Source: Streptomyces hygroscopicus
Lineage (GTDB): Bacteria > Actinomycetota > Actinomycetes > Streptomycetales > Streptomycetaceae
Assembly (NCBI RefSeq): GCF_026168105.1
Contig: NZ_LBMW01000052.1
Span: forward strand, 1-51,198
DNA length: 51,198 bases
Reading direction: 5' to 3'
Made by a program: the position numbers and the translations under genes. Numbering within the stretch: position 1 is the stretch's first letter; every line of letters starts with the position of its first letter. The notes beneath the pieces were generated by a model. The model did not search any database. It saw only the letters and a list, made by a program, of their open reading frames with translations, and was not told the origin of the DNA. Shown here one piece after another: positions 34,832 to 42,500 of the stretch.

Positions 34832-35341
34832 ATGACGGCACAGAGCTCCGCGAGGTCGGCGACTCCAACCGTGACCAGGCAGCCTGACGGTCTCGGCAAG
34901 CGGGTTGGGGAGGTAGCGGAAATCACCGTTCTCTTCGACGCCAAGCCGGGCGGGGCGGAGAGGTTCCGCCAGAACGCCGCCAAGATCCAGGACGACGCCT
35001 GGCACTACGAAAAACTTGTCGGCACTGTCCACGACTTCCGCGTCGCGTTCATCAACAATGACACCCAGGTCATCGGCGCGGTCACCTATGACGGTGACTT
35101 CAAGCCGTACATGGCGGACATCTTCGCCAACGCCGCACCATGGTTCGATGAGATGTTCGAAGGTGTCGCGGAGGGCTATCCCGGGGCGACCGATCCGCAT
35201 ATCGTCGACTGGCTGGCTACGAAGATTGTGGAGGCCGACATGTGGTACGCCTCCAATCCGACCATGACGGTCGAGGACACCGCCAAGGCGCAGAAGGTCA
35301 CGCAGGCGTTCAACGCGTTGCTGGATACTGCGTCCAGCTAG
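34832..35341 (+). CDS. Small protein, possible dimeric alpha/beta-barrel related to peroxidase-associated domains
   Basis: 169 residues from ATG 34832 with a strong AAGGAGGAGGGAG site. A polar N-terminus precedes a beta-alpha-beta pattern: EITVLFDAKPGGAERFRQN, GTVHDFRVAFINNDTQVIGA, VTYDGDFKPYMADIFANA. The last pattern resembles the F-x-x-YDG-x-x-x-x-Y-x-x-D stretch of ferredoxin-like barrel proteins related to DyP peroxidases; this is pattern reading, not a confirmed family. It leads a co-directional set with DUF4331, TPR and a DyP peroxidase inside cassette A-B. The preceding ~270 bases (34560-34831) show nothing recognisable. Confidence 0.7.
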   Translation: MTAQSSARSATPTVTRQPDGLGKRVGEVAEITVLFDAKPGGAERFRQNAAKIQDDAWHYEKLVGTVHDFRVAFINNDTQVIGAVTYDGDFKPYMADIFANAAPWFDEMFEGVAEGYPGATDPHIVDWLATKIVEADMWYASNPTMTVEDTAKAQKVTQAFNALLDTASS

Positions 35342-35461
35342 CAGCTGTCTCGCGTCCCAGGTACCTGTAGCCCCGTGGCCATGGCGCCTGGGTAGCACCG
35401 GGCGGCCTGGCAACGGCGCGCGGTCGTAGGCTCGGGCCCCGTCAGCGGAGGTCGCAGCATC

Positions 35462-36613
35462 ATGTCCGACCATCTTTCCGGCACCCGCGCCCTGGCCGAT
35501 CCGGCCATAGACCTGACCGACCTCTATGCCTTTTCCAGCCCCTCCCAGGCGGGTCGGCTCGTCCTCGTCATGAATGTCTTTCCCAATGCGCGGCCGGGAG
35601 CCTTGTTCTCCGACGCTGCCAGCTATCGCTTCCGCGTCCGTCCGGTATCCGTGCCCATGGCGGATTCCGGCTCACTCTTCGATGTCGGCGCCGACGAATT
35701 CGCGCTTACCTGCACCTTCTCGATTCCGGTCGGAGCGGAAGACAATGGGGAGTTGACGCAGCGGGGAACGTGCGTGCTACCCAACGGGGAATCGGTTTCG
35801 TTGCTGGTGAATGACGAGCGGGGCGGCGAGGGACATGGCGTGCACTGCTACGCCGGGCTGCGGCTGGATCCCTTCTTCATGGACGTGGCCAAGGAGGTGG
35901 AGACGCGGGTGAGGCGGCGGCTCGCCTTCGTACCAAATGGCACCAACTCCCTGGAGGGCACCGACGTCCTGACCGTCGTGGCAGAGCTTGACGTCGCCAG
36001 GGTGTTCGGGGCGGCCTCGGGGAGCGTCTTCGCCGTTGCGGCGGAAACCGTCACGGTCGGACCGTATCCCGTGCGCCTCGAACGCCTCGGCCGCCCCGAG
36101 GTCAAGAACATTCTCCTGTCAGACAACGGGGTCGACGCCGCCAATAAGGTCGTTGACCTGCGCGATCTCTACAACGAGGAAGATCCGTTCCGGCTGGGGC
36201 CGAGCTACGTGGACGCCTACCGCTCACGCCTTAACGCCAACCTGGTCTTCTTCGACGGCCTCGACAGCAAGGCGGACTGGACGACGCAGCCGGACGGGAC
36301 GCATCCGCTGACGGAGCTGCTGCTCGCGGACTTCCTGGTCGTGGATGTCGCCAAGCCTTACGCCGAAGACAGCTATTTCGAGATCGAGCGGGCCCTGCTG
36401 GAGGGACGGGAGCATGCGACCTGTGGCGGCCGGTCGCTCAACGACGATGTCATCGACACGCTCTACACGCTGATCGTCAACGCGGGCCATGGCCCGCGCG
36501 TGAGCGACGGCGTCGACGGGACCGTCCCGGCTTCGCGCGAGTTCCCGTACCTGGCACCGCCCAACCCCGACCCGCCCGAACCCGTTTCCGTCCCGACGGC
36601 CGCCGCAAGCTGA
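35462..36613 (+). CDS. DUF4331 family protein
   Basis: 383 residues from ATG 35462. Opens with the family pattern DHLSGTRALADPAIDLTDLYAF and LVLVMNVFPNARPGALFSDA. Later sections alternate beta strands and polar loops (EVKNILLSDNGVDAANKVVDL, NANLVFFDGLDSKADW). No signal peptide is visible although some relatives are exported. The function of DUF4331 is unknown. Its stop overlaps the next start (TGATG at 36611-36615), so it is translationally coupled to the TPR gene. Part of the DyP cassette. Confidence 0.8.
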   Translation: MSDHLSGTRALADPAIDLTDLYAFSSPSQAGRLVLVMNVFPNARPGALFSDAASYRFRVRPVSVPMADSGSLFDVGADEFALTCTFSIPVGAEDNGELTQRGTCVLPNGESVSLLVNDERGGEGHGVHCYAGLRLDPFFMDVAKEVETRVRRRLAFVPNGTNSLEGTDVLTVVAELDVARVFGAASGSVFAVAAETVTVGPYPVRLERLGRPEVKNILLSDNGVDAANKVVDLRDLYNEEDPFRLGPSYVDAYRSRLNANLVFFDGLDSKADWTTQPDGTHPLTELLLADFLVVDVAKPYAEDSYFEIERALLEGREHATCGGRSLNDDVIDTLYTLIVNAGHGPRVSDGVDGTVPASREFPYLAPPNPDPPEPVSVPTAAAS

Positions 36614-37686
36614 TGAGCAGTTCCAGTGCGGCCACTCTTGCAGACGGTGAGAGGGAGCCCGATCTTGTGGGCGGGCCCCCCACGACAGCCGGCATCATCG
36701 CCATGGGCAACCTCGATGCGCGCATCGAAGGTCTGACGTCGCAGGCGAGACGGGGAAGACTCACCGCCGACGGCTGGGGCGAATTGGTGGAGCTGACCGT
36801 CCTGCGCGGGCACGTGCTGGGCCGCATCGACGAGACCGAGCGCGCGGCATCGCTGGCCGAGATGTTCGTCGACCAGGCGCCGCGCGATCCTCGCTCGCTC
36901 GTGGCGCACGCCAGGCTGGCGGGCCTCTTCCACCAGTTCGCGGCGGCTCTCAACGATCTGGACGCGGCGGCTGCACTGGGGCTCGACCGGAGAAGCGTGG
37001 ACGAGGAGCGAGCAGCCGTCTGCCAGGCGGTCGGGCAATACGAAGACGCGCTTGCGCTGCATCGGCAGGGGCTGTCGAGGGGGCAGGACTTCAGAACCCT
37101 CGGCGCCATGGCCCGCTGTCAGGCCGAGAGCGGCGAGGTGGACGAGGCCGAGTCATGGTTTTTGGCAGCGAGACGCGCCTACCGCGGGGTCAGCCCCTTT
37201 CCGCTGGCGATCCTCGAATTCCAGTGCGGGCAGATGTGGCTGGCCCAGGGCGGACTGGCGAGCGCGCGCGTCTGGCTGGAGTCGGCCACTCGCCGACTGC
37301 CGTCCTACGTGCCGGCGCATGGCCACCTCGCCGAGGCCGATGCCGCCGAAGGCAGGGTGGCCGTAGCGATAGAGCGCCTGCGCCGATTGGCCCTCGCCAG
37401 TGACGATCCCGACTACGCGACCCGGCTTGCCCGCCTCCTGGGCAAGTGCGAGGCATCGACGGAGGCTCGGTTCTGGCGTGCCCACGCTGCCGCGCGCTAC
37501 GAGGAGTTGATGGTGCGCCACCCCGAGGCGTACGCCGATCACGCAGCAGAGTTCTGGCTGACCATCGGCGACGATCCCCAACGAGCCCTGCGGCTCGCGC
37601 GGCTGAACCTCGCGCTTCGAGCGACCCCGCGCGCCCACGCGCTCGTCAATCGCGCGATGTGCCGTGTCGGACAGCGCCGACAGTAG
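36613..37686 (+). CDS. Tetratricopeptide-repeat protein
   Basis: 357 residues from ATG 36613, overlapping the DUF4331 stop. The sequence is nearly all helical with TPR-like pairs (LVAHARLAGLFHQFAAALNDLDAAAALG, YEDALALHRQGLSRGQDFRTLGAMARCQAESGEVDEAESWFLAARRAYR - read as separate 34-residue units). No catalytic motif. It probably scaffolds the other products of the cassette. The tight coupling to DUF4331 suggests the two act together. The DyP gene follows 44 nt later. Confidence 0.75.
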   Translation: MSSSSAATLADGEREPDLVGGPPTTAGIIAMGNLDARIEGLTSQARRGRLTADGWGELVELTVLRGHVLGRIDETERAASLAEMFVDQAPRDPRSLVAHARLAGLFHQFAAALNDLDAAAALGLDRRSVDEERAAVCQAVGQYEDALALHRQGLSRGQDFRTLGAMARCQAESGEVDEAESWFLAARRAYRGVSPFPLAILEFQCGQMWLAQGGLASARVWLESATRRLPSYVPAHGHLAEADAAEGRVAVAIERLRRLALASDDPDYATRLARLLGKCEASTEARFWRAHAAARYEELMVRHPEAYADHAAEFWLTIGDDPQRALRLARLNLALRATPRAHALVNRAMCRVGQRRQ

Positions 37687-37730
37687 TGGCGATTGGTACA
37701 AAGTCGCCGATACCTGACCGGAAGGACGTC

Positions 37731-39065
37731 ATGACAGCGACTGAAGCACCGCCGCTGCAGCTGGACGAGATTCAGGGCATCGTGCTGCGCAACCGGCCGT
37801 CACCGTACGTCGGCACCTACATCCTGCTGCGTGTGGACGATCCCGGCGCCGGGCGTCAGTTGATGGGGCGCCTGGCCGAGCTGGTCGACTCCGCTGCCAA
37901 CTGGTGGCAACCCGACCTGCCCGCGCTCCTCAACGTCGGATTGACGTACCGGGGACTCGAAGCGCTCCAGGTCCCACCGGCTGCCCTGAACACCTTCCCT
38001 GAGGAGTATCGGCAGGGCATGGCGGCACGCGCCGAGTTCATCGGTGATACCGGCGAGAGCGCGCCCGCACGCTGGGAGCCGCCTTTCGGCACCGGCCAGG
38101 TACACGTCGTGCTGTCCCTCCTGGCCGCCGACCAGGAGTCATTGGCGGTCGTCCTCGAACGTGCGCGCAAGGCCCACGCGCAGCTCCCCGGCCTTCAGTT
38201 CGTCCATCGGCAGGACTTCTACCAGCTGTCCACAGGGCGCACCAGCTTCGGCTACAAGGACGGCATCGGCAACCCCACGATCGAAGGCAGCGGTGCCGAG
38301 AGTCCGCCCGGTGACGGTTCCGTGCTCAAGGCAGGCGAATTCGTGCTCGGCTATCCCGACGAGACCGGAAACCTGCCGCCGATGCCGCAGCCGGCCGAGC
38401 TGGGCCGCAACGGCACCTTCGTCGCCTGGCGGAAGCTGCACACACGCGTCGCGGCCTTCCGCCGGTATCTCCACGACAACTCCGGCAGCCCGGAGGAAGA
38501 GTCGCTGCTCGCCGCCAAGATCGTGGGCCGCTGGCAGAGCGGCGCCCCGTTGATCCTGGCGCCCGAGCACGACGACCCGGCCCTGGGGGCGGACGACCAG
38601 CGCAACAACGACTTCCGCTACGAGTCCGATCCGCGCGGCGCGATCTGTCCCCACGGCGCCCACGCCAGGCGGGCCAACCCGCGCGACTCGGAGATCATCG
38701 GCGACGTTCGCCTGCACCACATGATTCGACGGGGCACCAACTACGGACCGCCGCTGCCGGCCGGCATCCTGGACGACGACGGAGCCGACCGCGGCATCGT
38801 CTTCGTCTTCATCGGCTCACACCTGGACCGTCAGTTTGAATTCGTGAAGTCGCAATGGCTGAACGAGGGCAACTTCACCGGCCTCGACCAGGAAAAGGAC
38901 CTGCTCACGGGCGACAACGACGGCTCCGGCATCTTCACGATCCCGCAGCACCCCATCCGGCGCCGCCTGCACGGCGTAGAGCGTTTTGTCACCACCCGCG
39001 GCGGAGAGTACTTCTTCCTGCCGAGCCTCAGCGCGCTGCGTTGGCTGGCGAACCCTGACGCCTGA
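37731..39065 (+). CDS. DyP-type heme peroxidase
   Basis: 444 residues from ATG 37731, with GGAAGGA upstream; the frame is open further back but overlaps the TPR gene. The DyP motif GxxDG is present (FGYKDGIGNP, Asp177). The proximal heme ligand is His311 in HARRANPR. The N-terminal ferredoxin-like domain (DEIQGIVLRN, GTYILLRVDD) is typical. No Tat signal is seen, so it is cytosolic or encapsulated. It would use hydrogen peroxide to oxidise an unknown substrate. It is the last gene of cassette A-B, directly before repeat copy B. Confidence 0.9.
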   Translation: MTATEAPPLQLDEIQGIVLRNRPSPYVGTYILLRVDDPGAGRQLMGRLAELVDSAANWWQPDLPALLNVGLTYRGLEALQVPPAALNTFPEEYRQGMAARAEFIGDTGESAPARWEPPFGTGQVHVVLSLLAADQESLAVVLERARKAHAQLPGLQFVHRQDFYQLSTGRTSFGYKDGIGNPTIEGSGAESPPGDGSVLKAGEFVLGYPDETGNLPPMPQPAELGRNGTFVAWRKLHTRVAAFRRYLHDNSGSPEEESLLAAKIVGRWQSGAPLILAPEHDDPALGADDQRNNDFRYESDPRGAICPHGAHARRANPRDSEIIGDVRLHHMIRRGTNYGPPLPAGILDDDGADRGIVFVFIGSHLDRQFEFVKSQWLNEGNFTGLDQEKDLLTGDNDGSGIFTIPQHPIRRRLHGVERFVTTRGGEYFFLPSLSALRWLANPDA

Positions 39066-39102
39066 GCCGACTTGACGGTCACATCAATGGATCCAGGGCC
39101 GT

Positions 39103-39347
39103 TGTGGGTGTCTGCCTGCCCGCAGATGGATACTTGGGTACAAGTAGGCCCGACCGGCAAGAAGTTGCTGCCGCTGACGGTCAAGAACGCAGGTCAGGCG
39201 CCCGTTTCGAGTGGTCACGAGCACTGACGTGAGCGAGGCACTCGATCGGGTGATGGAGGCGCTGGCGGGGGCGAGTGAGGACGAGGTGGCGGCTGCGCTG
39301 GCGGCGGTCGGCGCCTCGGTCCCTCGCCCGTCGTCGACGGCGCCCCT
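39103..39347 (+). repeat. Repeat copy B: diverged 3' end of a radical SAM gene with intact frame
   Basis: Without the rest of the gene, this copy still reads CPQMDTWVQVGPTGKKLLPL and on to a stop (39225-39227), matching the host protein end with a few substitutions. Behind the stop, GTG 39229 opens the same small ORF as copy A for ~37 residues. Divergence from A is mostly silent, so B looks like the 3' end of a related species' allele. Its 5' boundary has small indels (TGTGGGTGTCTGCCTGCC). Confidence 0.85.
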
Positions 39348-39842
39348 GCCTCCGGCCCGCTCCGCCCGCGCTGCGCCGACGCGCGCCCACTGGTGGATAG
39401 GGCCGGTGGCCATGAGTCGATCACCGCGTACGCGGCCGGTCAGGACAGTGCCTCCGGCGGGGGATCGGCCGGCACCGGGATGGAGGGGGCGCCGTCGCCG
39501 CCCGCGGGTCCATCGTGGCGGATGCTGGGGGGCTCCCATCCCGCACATCATCGACCCAGGCAGAGCCGAGCAGACGCGGCCCCTGGCGTCCAGGTCGTTT
39601 CGTACAGTGGCGCGCTCCTCCTGGACGCCAGGAACCACGCCCGCTCCACGGTGTGTGGGTCGACGGCGTACGGGATGGGAGCCGGGGTGAGTGGTGGGTG
39701 AGGCTGGGGGTCAGGCCGTCGGAAGACCTGGACCTCGTGTCGGGCGAGCGGCACCTGTAGTCCCCACCTAGGGTTGAACAAAGAGGATCAAACGAAGTGG
39801 ATCTCCGCTACAGGCAGCGACGTAGCGACAAAGGAGGCACTC
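39348..39842. other. Remainder of the gap between copy B and the hydrolase gene
   Basis: About 500 bases. Open frames on the plus strand (to 39690, 39701 and 39760) have unconvincing composition and no recognisable domains. A CTAGGGTT sequence near 39770 might be part of a promoter for the hydrolase. I see no gene that I can support. Confidence 0.45.
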
Positions 39843-40526
39843 ATGGCCGGAAAAGCCAGCATCGTGCTGGCCCACGGCTTGTGGGCCGATGGCTCGTGCT
39901 TCGCAAAGCTCATCCCCGCACTCCAGGCCGAGGGTCGCGAGGTCTTCGCGTCGCAGCATGGGCTTGACTCGCTCGCAGGCGACGTCGACTGCGTAAACCG
40001 CGCGATCAACCACGTGCCCGGCCCGGTCGTGCTCGTGGGCCACTCCTACGGCGGCACGCTGATCACCAAGGCGGGCGTGCACGACCGCGTGGGCGCCCTG
40101 GTGTACATCTGCGCGCTTGCCCCGGACGACGACGAGACCTCGCAGCAGCACTTGGCCGCGTTTCCCAGCTCGCCGGTTTTCGAGCACCTTGAGGTCGCCG
40201 ACAACCGCATCTACCTCAAGGAGTCGGGCATCGGCGACTTCTGCGGCGATCTGCCGCTGGAGGAACAAAAGCTCGTGCTGGCGACCGCTAACCCGCCGAT
40301 CGCGGACCTCTTCGACCAGCAGGTACCCGGCAATGCCTGGCGAGCGAAGCCGAGCTGGTACATCGTGGGCACCCAGGACCGCACGGTGAACCCGGACCGG
40401 GAGCGCGCTTCCGCCGAACGGATGAAGGCCACGACCGTCAGCCTCGACAGCAGCCACGTCCCGATGCTCTCCCAGCCCAACGCTGTCCTCGAGGTCATCC
40501 GCGACGCTGCGAAGACCCTGGAGTAA
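39843..40526 (+). CDS. Alpha/beta-fold hydrolase
   Basis: 227 residues from ATG 39843, chosen for AAGGAGG 5 nt before it. The sequence opens with SIVLAHGLWADGSCF (oxyanion HG), has the nucleophile elbow GHSYGG, an acid candidate in IVGTQDRTVNP and the catalytic His in DSSHVPML. It is cytosolic, with no signal peptide. Relatives include esterases and haloperoxidase-like enzymes; the substrate is unknown. It is the first gene of cassette B-C. Confidence 0.87.
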   Translation: MAGKASIVLAHGLWADGSCFAKLIPALQAEGREVFASQHGLDSLAGDVDCVNRAINHVPGPVVLVGHSYGGTLITKAGVHDRVGALVYICALAPDDDETSQQHLAAFPSSPVFEHLEVADNRIYLKESGIGDFCGDLPLEEQKLVLATANPPIADLFDQQVPGNAWRAKPSWYIVGTQDRTVNPDRERASAERMKATTVSLDSSHVPMLSQPNAVLEVIRDAAKTLE

Positions 40527-40548
40527 GGCCGAGGACCGCGGGGCATGC

Positions 40549-40563
40549 CGCCTTTGGATCCGT
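40549..40563 (+). repeat. Left arm of a 15-bp perfect inverted repeat
   Basis: CGCCTTTGGATCCGT, 23 nt after the hydrolase stop. Its exact reverse complement lies at 41663-41677. The pair encloses 1.1 kb with the transposase remnant and the GNAT gene. Confidence 0.6.
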
Positions 40564-40647
40564 GCGCGTCGCCGCCGGCCGCGATCCGATGTGCGTCGGG
40601 ATCGCTAGCTGGCACGAAGTTCCCCCTTGATCTTGGACAGCGGGTTT

Positions 40648-40737
40648 CTACGCTGCGGGGGTGAAGTCCTGCTGCAGTCTCCACCCGAGAGTCTTGCGTG
40701 GGCGCGCGTTGGTAGCCGCCGCGACGGCGTCGAGGCC
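40648..40737 (-). pseudogene. IS30-like transposase C-terminal remnant
   Basis: The minus strand reads LDAVAAATNARPRKTLGWR and ends LQQDFTPAA before a stop. NxRPRKTLGW is the hallmark end of IS30-family (and some other DDE) transposases. Nothing upstream in frame continues the protein, so only the 3' end of the gene survives. The rest of the gap 40527-40923 shows no other gene. Confidence 0.6.
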
Positions 40738-40923
40738 ACTGCGGGCACGGCGTGCCCGTCGCGTGCCCGATCGGGCGGGAACTTCCGGGGACTCACGGTG
40801 AATCACGGCCGGAGCGACGCGCTACCGCAGGTCAGCAGACTGCCAGCTCAGCAGAGTGCCACAACCGGACTCTTCAAAACTAGTGCTTCGGCACTCAGCG
40901 GCCCGGCCCCCAACATCTCGTCC

Positions 40924-41454
40924 TCAGGGAGTCCACTCATGAGCGAGGAGACCGAGGATCACCTGGTCGACGAATGCTCCGTATACCCAGGCCGAGCGCC
41001 GCAACGTGGCCTCGATCGTGAACCCCGCTCTCTTCGCCGCCGCGATCATCGGCGCGTTGTCCGCCATGGTCTCCACCTGTAGTCGCTGCAGTCCGCGTAA
41101 CGCGAACCCGTACTCGCACAGCACGCGGACGATGTCCGAGCTAAAACCACGACCGCGGAAGTCAGGGAGCACGGAGATGCCCAGGTGCGCCGACCTGTTA
41201 TGCGTGTCGATGCCCCACAGCGAGGCGGCACCCACCAGTTCCTGCGACTCGAGTTCCACCACGGAAAAGGATGCTGCAGCGTCCGAGGGCTCAGCGACTG
41301 CATAGGGAGAGCGGGCCGACCCTGGTGGTATCGGATGCCAGGGCCGAGGGTCCTGACGCGACCGGGTTGCCACGTCGTTGTAAAGAACCGCATGGAGCAC
41401 TGGAATGTCAGCGTCGTGCCGGGCTCGCAGGCCGATCTTGTTGCCACGTATCAT
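40924..41454 (-). CDS. GNAT-family (RimJ/RimL-like) N-acetyltransferase
   Basis: 176 residues, ATG at 41454. Typical RimJ/RimL pattern: IGLRARHDADIPVLHAVL at the N-terminus, ELVGAASLWGIDTHNRSAHL, then the acetyl-CoA-binding motif A (LGISVLPDFRGRGFSSDIV) and RLQVETMADNAPMIAAAKRAGF. It transfers acetyl from acetyl-CoA to an amine of an unknown substrate. It lies on the strand opposite to its cassette neighbours, between the arms of the 15-bp inverted repeat. Confidence 0.87.
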   Translation of the reverse strand: MIRGNKIGLRARHDADIPVLHAVLYNDVATRSRQDPRPWHPIPPGSARSPYAVAEPSDAAASFSVVELESQELVGAASLWGIDTHNRSAHLGISVLPDFRGRGFSSDIVRVLCEYGFALRGLQRLQVETMADNAPMIAAAKRAGFTIEATLRRSAWVYGAFVDQVILGLLAHEWTP

Positions 41455-41662
41455 CCGCCATTGCTACCGCAGGACAACGAGTTGATCAATCCTGGCTGTA
41501 CAGCAGCGGAGTACAGCAACCATAGAGACCGCAGCCAACCGGCAGCACTCCCAAGACCGCGCTGAAGCCGGTGGCGGTACGGCAACCGGCCCCGTACGAC
41601 AGCGACCTCGCAGGACCGTAGCGCGACCGGTATGCCCCTCACCGACCGATCCGCAGAGAGCT

Positions 41663-41677
41663 ACGGATCCAAAGGCG
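41663..41677 (-). repeat. Right arm of the 15-bp inverted repeat
   Basis: ACGGATCCAAAGGCG, the exact reverse complement of 40549-40563. It lies 49 nt before repeat copy C. The stretch 41455-41725 around it has no supported gene; a small imperfect palindrome (GCTGTAC...GTACAGC, near 41493) is the only other structure. Confidence 0.6.
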
Positions 41678-41725
41678 CCTACGCCTGCCGCTTCGGGATC
41701 ATGGTGAGTGTGGGTAGGTAGCTGC

Positions 41726-41814
41726 CCGCAGATGGATACGGCCATACAAATCGGCCCCCTGCCGGAGCCGGCAGGCTCCTCGCACATCCGATCAGAGGTG
41801 GAGTGGGTCTGAGT
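41726..41814 (+). repeat. Repeat copy C: internally deleted copy
   Basis: Its first 32 bases (41726-41757) are identical to copy A from 34265. It then jumps to sequence similar to the end of copy A, ending with a 20-base identity (41795-41814 equals 34542-34561). About 200 bases of the middle, including the radical SAM stop and most of the small ORF, are missing. Confidence 0.8.
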
Positions 41815-41916
41815 TCGCTGCGATGTCGGGCATCGATCTGCACTGGCCGGACACCAGGAGATCGACTCGACGACCGGGCCGGTATCCCGGCAGTGCGCGG
41901 ATCCGGCCGCGGTTGG

Positions 41917-42210
41917 TCACTTTCCGACGACGCCGGGCTGGATCTCCAGCGTGAGGACCGCGTCCTCGGGGCCAGTGCCTTCTTCGCCCGCCCACACGAT
42001 CACGCGCACGTGCTGCTCGCTGATGCCGTTCACCTTCCACTCGGTCACAAGGTCGGTGACGACGAGGGCGGCGACGTATCTGGCATCCTCGCTCCGGGAC
42101 TCGGTGGTGACCCTTCCCCGCCACCGGTGGGAAGGGCCGCCGTGGGGGCGCCAGCCGTGCGAGCCGTGTGGCTCCTCCACTCGGTACGCCCACACCCTCT
42201 CGGTGCCCAT
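41917..42210 (-). CDS. Small hypothetical protein
   Basis: 97 residues, ATG at 42210, with a weak AGGA upstream. A beta-rich C-terminal half (YVAALVVTDLVTEWKVNGIS, HVRVIVWAGEEGTGP) follows a polar N-terminus with Trp/His. The alternation of strands is coherent, which supports a real gene, but no family is recognised. It is divergent from the frameshifted remnant at 42240. It sits in cassette C-D, alone with broken genes. Confidence 0.5.
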   Translation of the reverse strand: MGTERVWAYRVEEPHGSHGWRPHGGPSHRWRGRVTTESRSEDARYVAALVVTDLVTEWKVNGISEQHVRVIVWAGEEGTGPEDAVLTLEIQPGVVGK

Positions 42211-42239
42211 GGCACCGATCCTGTCACCAAGGAGCCCTC

Positions 42240-42370
42240 ATGCGTCGGATCGGATCGAGCCCGCCGTGCGGGGCAGTGCGACGGGGCAGTCGTGTCCGGA
42301 CCTCATCGAGGCCGACGACGGGGACTTCCTCGTGATCGGGAAGCTCGCCTGGCTCAGCTTCCGCGACGGC
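42240..42370 (+). pseudogene. Frameshifted small gene remnant
   Basis: AAGGAG is followed by ATG 42240, but the coherent protein (SDRIEPAVRGSATGQSCPDL, then IEADDGDFLVIGKLA) reads in another frame starting a few codons later. A single-base indel near the start would explain this. The reading merges downstream into the msrA fragment without a clear end. Family not recognised. Confidence 0.45.
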
Positions 42371-42387
42371 ATTGCGGGTCGTCGCCG

Positions 42388-42500
42388 CAGGGGGCGACTT
42401 CTACGCGGCCGACTGCTACCACCACCAGCAGTACCTCGACAAGCATCCTGCCGAGTACTGCGGGCTGGGCGAGATCGGCGTCTCGTGCCCGATCGGCGTG
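42388..42500 (+). pseudogene. msrA 3' fragment (peptide methionine sulfoxide reductase A)
   Basis: The plus strand reads GDFYAADCYHHQQYLDKHPA followed by EYCGLGEIGVSCPIGV, which is the C-terminal end of MsrA (FYxAEDYHQQYL...GVSCPxG). The catalytic N-terminal GCFWG part is absent. The fragment ends at its natural end and joins repeat copy D with a shared GTG. Confidence 0.75.

Noticed and set aside
39211..39690. 160-codon frame through repeat copy B
   Set aside because: Only the ~37 codons within the repeat are conserved. The rest is Arg/Pro-rich without structure, so it is not called as a gene.
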